NCBI GenBank assembly: GCA_031279305.1
Contig: JAITIS010000045.1
Location: forward strand, 1-48,253
DNA from: Candidatus Margulisiibacteriota bacterium
GTDB taxonomy: Bacteria > Margulisbacteria > Termititenacia > Termititenacales > Termititenacaceae
Length of the DNA: 48,253 nucleotides
Direction of reading: 5' to 3'
Every line of letters begins with the position of its first letter. The first letter of the stretch is position 1. A program made the position numbers and the translations under genes. Below, in pieces: positions 1 through 7,135 of this stretch. The notes below the pieces were generated by a model that saw only the letters and a program-made list of their open reading frames with translations, was not told the origin of the DNA and searched no databases.

Positions 1-407
1 TTATTGAGCCAGAATTTTACAGCCGCCGCGTTGGTCGTATTAGCCTGCGTGCTGAGGTGTATTTTTACGCTGGCGCTTAAAGAACGGATGAGCTGAAGCA
101 GACCGGGATCGGCGATGATCACCGCGTCTATGCCGATTTTTTCCGCCTCCAGAAAATAGGCGCGGATCAAATCTAAATCATTGTCAAAAGCATAGATATT
201 TAAGGCCAGATAAAATTTGCAACCGTGCTCGTGAGCAAAACGCACGCCTTCACCGAGCTCGGCTGGACTGGAAAAACCCCCGTCCGCGCGCAGGGAGTAA
301 CCGCCGCCGGCATACACTGCGTCCGCGCCGAAACGCACGGCTGTCTGGAGTTTTTCCAGATTGCCGGCAGGCGCCAAAAGCTCCGGCCGTTTTCCGCGCT
401 GGCTCAT
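1..407 (-). CDS. Peptidase U32 family protein (3' end cut by window edge)
   Basis: The first 135 codons are visible and read MSQRGKRPELLAPAGNLEKL onward. The PELLAPAGN opening, the GADAVYAGG segment and the HLSTQANTTN segment are hallmarks of the U32 family (YhbU, TrhP, RlhA, PrtC-like). In bacteria these proteins mostly serve tRNA or rRNA hydroxylation or related oxygen-independent hydroxylations, although some are annotated as collagenase-like proteases. The iron-sulfur or zinc cysteine cluster of the family would lie in the missing part, so the subfamily cannot be named. No Shine-Dalgarno sequence precedes the ATG. A perfect TATAAT at 416-421 ends 8 bases before it, which suggests a leaderless mRNA. 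The gene follows the DUF4015 gene on the same strand. Family assignment is firm and function is open. Confidence 0.9.
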   Translation of the reverse strand, partial: MSQRGKRPELLAPAGNLEKLQTAVRFGADAVYAGGGYSLRADGGFSSPAELGEGVRFAHEHGCKFYLALNIYAFDNDLDLIRAYFLEAEKIGIDAVIIADPGLLQLIRSLSASVKIHLSTQANTTNAAAVKFWLN

Positions 408-424
408 AAGAAAATATTATATCA

Positions 425-1390
425 TCAATACAGAAGCATATTGGCCGTGATGCCGAGATAAGCGTAAATATCCGTCTCTGCCCTAGGCGGATTTTGGTAC
501 AGCGCGCCGTAATTGCGGAGTACATCAAACGCGGCGGCGTAGTCATTGCTGGAATGCCAGATAAAAAATCCGTCTGTGCCGGCATCCTCGCAGGCGCGGA
601 TCTGTTCCCGGATATATTTGGCTAACGGCATATCGGCGTAGCTTAAATTCATAGCAAAACCTTGAATGTAGGGGATCATCCGCGCCGGCGTGCCGGCCAG
701 TTTTTGTCTGGCCAGAGTGGATCCCTCCAGCACGGTGCGGTAAGGATTGCCCATTCGCAAGCGGTCGCCGTAAAAATGCGAGGGATATAACATCGGACTG
801 ACCACGTCGAGATATGGAGCCATTCTGATCAAATCCTGTCCGATAATATGGTGCGGCTGATAAGCCACAGAACCGAACACATCCGCGCCGACCGGAATAT
901 TCAGAGTGGCCCGCGCGTCTGCAAGAAATTTTTCAATGATTTCTTTTTTGCGCGGGTCCGGCGAGCCGCGGTCGGAAAACCGTATATAATCGTACTGTAT
1001 TTCCGCGAAGCCTAAACTTTCCGCTTCTCTGGACAACGCTAATTTTTTCTGCCGGTTAGCCGGATCCTCAGCGGTTTGGTAGGTGGCGCCGTCTGCAAAA
1101 ACCACAATGCGCGCGATGCGGTAAAACCCCAGCTTTCCAGCTTCTTGAAAATTTTTTAAGTAGATTGAATTGACGCCGTCGAAATCGCAGATCACGGTGT
1201 TTAGGCTGACCGCTCTGGCTTGCTGTAGGAGCGGCAGACAGCGTTCCGGGTAATTCATTGTCCAGATGCTTAGGTAAATGCCGCACAGCTTGCCGGGGCG
1301 TCGGGATGTATTTTCGGCTGTTTGGCGGGTAAAATTAAAGATAGCGAAAGAAAAACTGCCTAGAACTAATAGGATTAAAAATTTACGCAT
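425..1390 (-). CDS. DUF4015 putative glycoside hydrolase, exported or membrane-anchored
   Basis: A 321-residue protein opening with a short hydrophobic signal or anchor (residues about 3-18, FLILLVLGSFSFAIFNF). The rest matches the DUF4015 (PF13200) putative glycosyl hydrolase fold, a TIM-barrel family related to GH13-type enzymes. The most telling segment is EIQYDYIRFSDRG, equivalent to the conserved DYIRFP block. VSPMLYPSHF and GTDGFFIWHSSNDY fit the late barrel strands. The family is thought to act on cell-wall or exported polysaccharide, but its substrate is not established. The gene is divergent from the GH13-like gene at 1462 (71-base gap) and is followed on its own strand, after 17 bases, by the U32 gene. 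No clear Shine-Dalgarno sequence is seen. Confidence 0.8.
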   Translation of the reverse strand: MRKFLILLVLGSFSFAIFNFTRQTAENTSRRPGKLCGIYLSIWTMNYPERCLPLLQQARAVSLNTVICDFDGVNSIYLKNFQEAGKLGFYRIARIVVFADGATYQTAEDPANRQKKLALSREAESLGFAEIQYDYIRFSDRGSPDPRKKEIIEKFLADARATLNIPVGADVFGSVAYQPHHIIGQDLIRMAPYLDVVSPMLYPSHFYGDRLRMGNPYRTVLEGSTLARQKLAGTPARMIPYIQGFAMNLSYADMPLAKYIREQIRACEDAGTDGFFIWHSSNDYAAAFDVLRNYGALYQNPPRAETDIYAYLGITANMLLY

Positions 1391-1461
1391 CGCGCGAAAA
1401 TTTTAGCCTGACCGGCCGGAAGTGGCAAGGCAAGTGATATAATATCCGCGAGGGGGAGCCG

Positions 1462-3348
1462 ATGTTTCCAGTGATAGATTCAGAAAAAACCGCGGCTTTG
1501 CTGTCTCGTCTGACCGCCGCCGCTACGGAAGAGGCGTTGTTTACGGAAATTATCGCCCTGAGCGGTTGTTATTACGACCGGCTTGGCGGTTCGGCCTCTT
1601 TTGGCGTCTGGTCTCCGCGTCTGGCCGCCGGACAAAAGTTGATTTTGAATATTGCTGTGCCGGCGGATGCTCCGGGCGCCTATACGCTGTTCAAATATGA
1701 TATGCCGCGCCTTGATTCTGCTCTGAAAGCGGGCAGAGATTTTTTTCTGCTGGCGCTGAAAAATATAGAGCCTTTTAGCGCCCCCGGACAGGGCGCTTTG
1801 TATTTCTATACTTTTCCTGAACAGCCTCTGGTTCCGGATATTTATGCTTTTTACCAGCCTTTTGGCGTGGACGGGCCGTCAGCGGTCATTGACCAAGATT
1901 ATCTCTGGCGCTCGGAAAAATCCGGCGGCTCGACGCCAATCTCGATCACCAAACTGCACGTCGGCATCGCCTCGCCCAGCGGAGATTTTGCCGGCCTGCA
2001 AAAAGAAATTATGGAAAATAAATATTTTGCGGCGGTGGACAGTCTGGAATTTCTGCCGCTGGGCGCCTTTCCCGGACGCTGCGGCTGGCGGCTGGAATTA
2101 AATGAAAATCAGCTTTTGGCAGTCAAGACGTCGGAACAAAAGCCGATCAACTGGGGTTATGACGGCGGCCCGGCTTTTATCTTGAGCGTTTCCGAGGCTT
2201 ACGGCCTGCCCGGCCAGTTAAAAGCGCTGGTCGATACGGCGCGGATGCGCGGGATCAAAATCGGGTTTGACATACAGCTTAATCATTTTGGCCCGGAAGG
2301 AGTGTATCAGAATTATTATTTTCCGGAATACATTTCGCCGGAGCAGACAGAATGGGGGGCGCGGCCAAATTTCCGGAACAATTATGTCCGACGCTTATTG
2401 CTGGGTAAATTAAAAGAATTTTGTCTCCTGTACCGGCCGGATTATCTGCGGCTGGATATGAGCTCGCGTTATGGCGATGATGATTTCATCGCGGAGATCT
2501 GTCATCTGCTGCCGGATCTGCCGGTGATTCTGGAGGATGAGCGGCAAAAAAAATGGCTGACTGACTCGGACGGCGCGGGTGCTTTGGCCTGCTGGTCTTT
2601 TCCGGCGGTGCACGATCTGCAAAAAATCCGCGCGGGCAATTTTGCTGTTTTGCCGGAGCTTTTGGCTAAAATCACCTCCGCCGAGCGCCGAGTAATCTTT
2701 GCCAATTCGCACGATGAGCAGGGCAATAACGACGCCCGTCCGGTTTTAGACAAACTGACTCCGGCGCTGGCCGCGCTGGCGAACGGCATCGAGATGAGCT
2801 GGTATGCTTTTGGCTGGTTTCATTTTTTCTGCAATTACCGCGATGATGTGCAGCTGGTGCTGGTTACGGCGGAAAAAAGCGGAGCGATCCGCCATTATCC
2901 GGCTGAGCTTTGGCCGCGGATGACCGCGCTGCATCCTTATTTTCAAGATTTCCAGACCGCGCAGGAATTTTATAATTTCATTCATCATCTCTGGCGGGCG
3001 GAAGTGGCGCCCTGCCGCGGTGATCCCGCCCAGTGCCGTCGTAATGTGCAGGTCTGGATCAGCAATAACGAAATGCTGGCGGTTCTCTGTCTGGCTTTTA
3101 ATCAAATGGTTTTTGCGCTGGCCAATATCGCCAGCTGGACTGCCGATCCGGCTTATTTGGAGTTTATCGGCGCGTTAAAAAAACTGCGCAAAGAAAATCT
3201 ATGGCTGTACCGCGCGTGCTGTTATTACCATATCGATCACGAGCAAAAAAAACTGGCCGTGCTCAGCATCAACGAGCAAACCAAACAGGCTGTCAAACTG
3301 ACTTATTCTTTGGGCGACGATACCAGCGTTAAATTATCTGTATTATAA
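1462..3348 (+). CDS. GH13-like alpha-glucan-active enzyme
   Basis: A 628-residue protein with the four conserved regions of a GH13 (alpha-amylase clan) barrel: region I FDIQLNHFGPEG (about 269-280), region II YLRLDMSSRY with the likely nucleophile D332, region III VILEDE with the likely acid/base E358, and region IV FANSHDEQGN with H417 and D418. A WGYDGG segment (231-236) is typical of branching enzyme and trehalohydrolase relatives. The roughly 200-residue N-terminal part is not a domain I recognise, and the exact reaction cannot be told. A strong Shine-Dalgarno sequence (GAGGGGGAG) and a TATAAT at 1438-1443 support the start. It ends 7 bases before the nucleotidyltransferase gene. The catalytic triad is intact, so it is probably an active hydrolase or transglycosylase. 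Confidence 0.8.
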   Translation: MFPVIDSEKTAALLSRLTAAATEEALFTEIIALSGCYYDRLGGSASFGVWSPRLAAGQKLILNIAVPADAPGAYTLFKYDMPRLDSALKAGRDFFLLALKNIEPFSAPGQGALYFYTFPEQPLVPDIYAFYQPFGVDGPSAVIDQDYLWRSEKSGGSTPISITKLHVGIASPSGDFAGLQKEIMENKYFAAVDSLEFLPLGAFPGRCGWRLELNENQLLAVKTSEQKPINWGYDGGPAFILSVSEAYGLPGQLKALVDTARMRGIKIGFDIQLNHFGPEGVYQNYYFPEYISPEQTEWGARPNFRNNYVRRLLLGKLKEFCLLYRPDYLRLDMSSRYGDDDFIAEICHLLPDLPVILEDERQKKWLTDSDGAGALACWSFPAVHDLQKIRAGNFAVLPELLAKITSAERRVIFANSHDEQGNNDARPVLDKLTPALAALANGIEMSWYAFGWFHFFCNYRDDVQLVLVTAEKSGAIRHYPAELWPRMTALHPYFQDFQTAQEFYNFIHHLWRAEVAPCRGDPAQCRRNVQVWISNNEMLAVLCLAFNQMVFALANIASWTADPAYLEFIGALKKLRKENLWLYRACCYYHIDHEQKKLAVLSINEQTKQAVKLTYSLGDDTSVKLSVL

Positions 3349-3355
3349 TTCGCTT

Positions 3356-4492
3356 ATGGCTGAGCTTTTTGTTTTTATTTTGGCCGGCGGCTCCGGCACC
3401 AGACTGGCGCCGCTGTCTCTGACTATGGCTGGCAGACTGCCCAAGCAGTTTCTGCCGCTGGTCGGCGAGCGGACAATGTTGCGGCAGACCCTTGACCGTA
3501 TTCCCAAGGGGCGTCTAATAGTGGTGCCGGAAGAACGTTACGCGCCGGCGGTGCGTGAGCAATGCGGGGGAGACGTGCAGGTATTGGCCGAGCCTTTTGG
3601 CTGTAACACCGCGGCGGCGGCGGGCTTGTGCGCTCTGTATGCTTTGCGGGAAACTGGCAGCCTCGACACCTTGTTATTTTTTCTGCCGGCGGATCATATT
3701 ATGGATAAACAAATTTTTGCGCGGTTGTTTGCGCGGGCGCTGGCGCAGGCCAAAACCGGCAAAATTGTCACTATCGGCGTCACGCCGGACAGGCCGGATA
3801 CTGGCTACGGCTATATCCAGACAGCCGGCTCTGGCCCCGTATTGCCTGTATTATCTTTCGTGGAAAAACCGGATCTGCCGACTGCCCAAAAGTATCTGGC
3901 GGCAGGTAATTATTTTTGGAACGCCGGCATATTTGCAATGCAGACCGGGGTGGCTCTGGACGCGCTGCGCCGCGACGCGCCGGAGATTTACGCGGAGCTG
4001 CGCGGCATTGATTTTGCGAAAGATTTGTCCGCGGAGATCGCCAGACAATATCAGAAAATTAAAGATAAAAAACAAAATATCTCGATTGACTATGCCGTGA
4101 TGGAAAAAGAAGCGAAAAATATGCTGCTTATTCCCGCCCCGGCGACGCTGGACTGGAACGATGTTGGTGGCTGGATCGCTCTGAAAAAATATTATCCGCA
4201 GGATGCCGCCGGCAATTTGATTATCAATTATACTCCAGACCGGATACAGATTTCCGGCCTGCGGGACGCGCTAGTGGTGGATACGGAAAACGGCATTTTG
4301 CTCTGTCCGCAGGCTCTGGCGCCGCGGGCCAAAGAGATTATTCCAGGCATTGAAAAGGGACTGCGGACGGAATGTCTGGACTGTGAAAATATTGCAACGG
4401 AAAACACAACTGAACGATATATTGGTGTGCTTGGTTTAAGCCGTATCAGAGTATTTTACCGGGCAGGATTTTTGCGAATTGATAAAATATAA
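3356..4492 (+). CDS. manC: Mannose-1-phosphate guanylyltransferase
   Basis: The protein has 378 residues, the length of a single-domain GDP-mannose pyrophosphorylase without the fused isomerase domain of longer ManC proteins. The signature LAGGSGTRLAPLS at residues 9-21 is followed by PKQFLPLVG, and FVEKPD and YFWNAGIF are typical of the sugar-nucleotide transferase fold. It makes GDP-mannose from GTP and mannose-1-phosphate for glycan synthesis in the cytoplasm. The ATG lies 7 bases after the GH13-like stop. A TATAAT at 3344-3349, overlapping that stop codon, ends 6 bases before the ATG, so the gene may have its own leaderless transcript as well as read-through. Related glucose or other hexose-1-phosphate nucleotidyltransferases cannot be excluded. 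Confidence 0.87.
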   Translation: MAELFVFILAGGSGTRLAPLSLTMAGRLPKQFLPLVGERTMLRQTLDRIPKGRLIVVPEERYAPAVREQCGGDVQVLAEPFGCNTAAAAGLCALYALRETGSLDTLLFFLPADHIMDKQIFARLFARALAQAKTGKIVTIGVTPDRPDTGYGYIQTAGSGPVLPVLSFVEKPDLPTAQKYLAAGNYFWNAGIFAMQTGVALDALRRDAPEIYAELRGIDFAKDLSAEIARQYQKIKDKKQNISIDYAVMEKEAKNMLLIPAPATLDWNDVGGWIALKKYYPQDAAGNLIINYTPDRIQISGLRDALVVDTENGILLCPQALAPRAKEIIPGIEKGLRTECLDCENIATENTTERYIGVLGLSRIRVFYRAGFLRIDKI

Positions 4493-4593
4493 GAGTAGGC
4501 GTTTTATACTCTATGGCGCGACTGGCTCCAGAATATAACACAGCACCGTAAGCCCTCTGCCGCGGCTGATAAACAGTTAGTATAATTAACAGG

Positions 4594-5862
4594 ATGATTA
4601 TGTATAAAAAGATTATTTTTATTCCAGCAACTCTGCAGGATTATGGACAGACTCTGCGCGATATGTGTGAGCAGGTGTTTGACAGATTGTACAGCCTAGA
4701 GCGGGCGCAATTGCGTGACAATAATCCGGCCCAGCTGAATAGAATGTTAAAGCATTATGATTTGTTTTGGGAAAATATTGTTTGCTTAAAAGATTACACG
4801 GCAGATTCTTTGCGAGAATCCCGCCGGGGAATTTTTAAGATATTCAATGAAGCGGCTATTGAGGATGGCCTGAAATATCTGGCAAAGACCCGGCTTGTTT
4901 TTGCGCGGCATGAGGATTTTCTGACGGCGGCCACGATTTTGCACGATTTAGGCAAGTTCATTGCGGACGCCGATCATCCAGCTATCTCTTTGCGGAAATT
5001 TCAGGATTTATGCGCAAGTGACTTTCACGAGCTGATGGGCACAGATATATATCCGTATTTGTCCGCTATGGATCAAGAAACCAGATATATTATGGGTTTG
5101 TTGATTTATTACCACGGCATTGGCGGGATTTCTTTTGAGGGCAACTTAGGCGTGGTGCAGCAGCTTAAAAAAGATTATGCGCTGGCGCGGAACCTTCCGC
5201 TGGATGAATTTTTAGATATACTGGTTTGTTTTGTCGCGCTGGATAAAGCCTCTGTGGCCAATGCGGCCGGAGACGGATTTTTAAGCTGGTATGATATTCA
5301 ACGTTTACAGAAAATGCTGCATTCTATGCTGGTAGAAGGCCACGAGATTAACACTTTGGAAGACTGGGCGGATATGGTGACCAATCAATTCATAATGAAT
5401 TACTCTCTCAGACAGCAAGCATATAATGTGTATTATCCCTTGTTTGAACAAATAGCTCTAAACTATTTTGCTGAGGTTAAAGAGTCTTTTCTGCGGCAGA
5501 TACGGAACAATTCCAATCAGGCGCCTCTTTTTGGTTATGTAAACAGCTATCTATTTCATTTTGCTTGGAACGGCGATGTGGGCGCGATTTTGAATGAAAA
5601 AATGGCTAAAAATGGTGAACTATTTACAGATATTACTGTTTTAACTAGATTTTTCCTGATTAAAACTGCCGTAGTATTTTTTTATACACAGGAAAAAGAG
5701 GATCTAGACCGGACAGTTCCCTATGCGCAGAGCGGCCAAAAAAATATTTTTGCGGTTAAATCTATTGAGGATATTTACAGAGCGCTTCTGGATTATTTGA
5801 AGACAGGGGAAGCGGTGCGAATTCTAAATATCGCGCCGGAAGAACAGAATAATCCGGGATAG
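4594..5862 (+). CDS. HD-domain protein, function unknown
   Basis: A 422-residue protein. The segment AATILHDLGKFIADADH (about residues 110-126) carries an HD motif, and YYHGIGG further on offers another metal-ligand histidine, as in HD phosphohydrolases. Later parts are helical with no motif I recognise. HD proteins cleave phosphate esters, often of nucleotides or cyclic dinucleotides, but the substrate here is unknown. The context gives no help: manC upstream (101-base gap) and tsaD convergent downstream. A TATAAT at 4581-4586 stands 7 bases before the first ATG, so a leaderless start at 4594 is preferred. The second ATG at 4600 is an alternative. Codon use looks slightly more AT-rich than its neighbours. 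Confidence 0.7.
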   Translation: MIMYKKIIFIPATLQDYGQTLRDMCEQVFDRLYSLERAQLRDNNPAQLNRMLKHYDLFWENIVCLKDYTADSLRESRRGIFKIFNEAAIEDGLKYLAKTRLVFARHEDFLTAATILHDLGKFIADADHPAISLRKFQDLCASDFHELMGTDIYPYLSAMDQETRYIMGLLIYYHGIGGISFEGNLGVVQQLKKDYALARNLPLDEFLDILVCFVALDKASVANAAGDGFLSWYDIQRLQKMLHSMLVEGHEINTLEDWADMVTNQFIMNYSLRQQAYNVYYPLFEQIALNYFAEVKESFLRQIRNNSNQAPLFGYVNSYLFHFAWNGDVGAILNEKMAKNGELFTDITVLTRFFLIKTAVVFFYTQEKEDLDRTVPYAQSGQKNIFAVKSIEDIYRALLDYLKTGEAVRILNIAPEEQNNPG

Positions 5863-5876
5863 CCCTGCGGCTTCAT

Positions 5877-6893
5877 TTAGGCTAGCTCCCAATTTGGTTT
5901 AGCCTGTATATTTAATTCGGCAAAATGCCCAGTCTTGTACGAGCGAATGGCCGCGCCGGCGATCATCGCCGCGTTGTCTGTGCAGAGCCGCAAGTCCGGT
6001 ATATGCACCTGCAAGCCCCGCATTTCTCCAGCGGATTTGAGCGCGCGGCGCAGAGTTTGATTAGCCGCCACGCCGCCGGCCAGATAGATGTTGCTGATCT
6101 GATATTCCTGAGCCGCGGCCAGCGTGTTGGTGACGAGCATTTCCACGGCTGTTTGCTGAAAAGCCGCGCAGATGTCCTCCATTCTAGCCTCAGGATGAGC
6201 GCGGCGGTAATTAAGCGCGCCGGTTTTTAAGCCGCTAAAACTGAAGTCGAATTTATTCTCCGGCGCGCGGATTTTGGCGCGGGTAAATTTTATTTTTTCC
6301 GCATTGCCGTTTTGCGCGGCTTGGTCTACAGCCGGTCCGCCGGGGTAGCCGAGTTTGAGTATTCTGGCTGCTTTGTCATAGGCCTCGCCCGCCGCGTCAT
6401 CAATAGTGCGTCCAACTGTCCGGTAAACTCCGGCAGCCGGCGACAGAACTATCTGCGTGTGCCCGCCGCTGACGATGAGGCAGAGAAAAGGATATGGCGC
6501 CTCTAGTTTAGACGGTGCGTCTAAGGCAACAAAATTGGCGAAAATATGACCTTCCAGATGATTGACGGCGATCAGCGGTTTTTGGTGAATATAGGCGAGC
6601 GTTTTGGCGGCCTGCAGTCCGACGAGCAGCGCGCCGAGAAGTCCCGGCCCCTGCGTGACGGCTACAGCGGCAATATCCCGCGCTGGCTGTCCGGCTTTTT
6701 GCAGCGCCTCTGCGATGACCAAATTAACCGCCTCGACGTGCATACGCGCTGCTATTTCCGGGATAACTCCGCCATAGTCTTTGTGCGTGTTGATCTGCGT
6801 GGCAATAATATTACTGTGAATGACGCCGTCTGTGCCGACTACCGCGGCGGCGGTCTCATCGCAAGAGGTCTCGATGCCGAGCAGGCAATCCAT
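5877..6893 (-). CDS. tsaD: tRNA N6-adenosine threonylcarbamoyltransferase TsaD
   Basis: A 338-residue full-length TsaD (Kae1/Gcp family), the catalytic subunit that moves threonylcarbamoyl from TC-AMP to A37 of ANN-decoding tRNAs. The protein opens GIETSCDETAAAVV. It has the metal-ligand block NHLEGHIFAN, the glycine-rich VSGGHTQIVL, and LAGGVAANQTLR near the C-terminus. It normally works with TsaB, TsaC and TsaE, none of which is in this window. The start is the ATG at 6893. A TATCCT box lies 7 bases upstream and there is no Shine-Dalgarno sequence. It is convergent with the HD gene (14-base gap) and divergent from the metE leader. Confidence 0.97.
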   Translation of the reverse strand: MDCLLGIETSCDETAAAVVGTDGVIHSNIIATQINTHKDYGGVIPEIAARMHVEAVNLVIAEALQKAGQPARDIAAVAVTQGPGLLGALLVGLQAAKTLAYIHQKPLIAVNHLEGHIFANFVALDAPSKLEAPYPFLCLIVSGGHTQIVLSPAAGVYRTVGRTIDDAAGEAYDKAARILKLGYPGGPAVDQAAQNGNAEKIKFTRAKIRAPENKFDFSFSGLKTGALNYRRAHPEARMEDICAAFQQTAVEMLVTNTLAAAQEYQISNIYLAGGVAANQTLRRALKSAGEMRGLQVHIPDLRLCTDNAAMIAGAAIRSYKTGHFAELNIQAKPNWELA

Positions 6894-6945
6894 TATTTAA
6901 GGATAACAGAATAGCTTAAACAAGTGCAAGCCGGACGGAATTTTA

Positions 6946-6974
6946 TTGCCACGCGCTTTATTCTCTGTTAAACT
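6946..6974 (+). promoter_or_regulatory. Sigma-70-type promoter of the metE leader
   Basis: A TTGCCA at 6946-6951 and a TAAACT at 6969-6974 are separated by 17 bases. Transcription would start near 6981, just before the cobalamin riboswitch. The fit is 4 of 6 for the -10 and close to consensus for the -35. Confidence 0.6.
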
Positions 6975-7085
6975 AGCGCCACTTTCGAAGCAAGGAAAGC
7001 AGGGCGCAATTCCCTCGTTGACCCGCAGCCGTATAACCGGAACGCTTGCAGGGAAAGAATTCTGGTCGAGGAGCTGCCATTATGC
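6970..7085 (+). promoter_or_regulatory. Cobalamin (B12) riboswitch upstream of metE
   Basis: The core GGGCGCAATTCCCTCG then ACCCGCAGCCGTATAAC (7011-7037) matches the cobalamin aptamer pattern GGTGnnAATCC...CCCGCnACTGT. The later GGTCGAGGAGCTGCC (7064-7078) is the B12 box. Their order and spacing fit the family, and the gene behind it, metE, is the classic target: the B12-independent enzyme is switched off when B12 is present. Between the aptamer and the Shine-Dalgarno sequence lies an 11-pair hairpin with one bulge, 7090-7101 pairing with 7114-7124, ending right before AGGAGG (7126-7131). It is the likely expression platform. No U-tract follows, so control is probably of translation rather than termination. 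Exact edges are approximate. Confidence 0.78.
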
Positions 7086-7135
7086 GGATAAATTTTATGT
7101 CTTAGTTTTCACTGACAAAAATTTTAGGAGGAAAA

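Noticed and set aside
4493..4593. Small hairpin GAGTA...TACTC after manC as terminator
   Set aside because: Only five A/T-rich pairs and no T-run; too weak to call.
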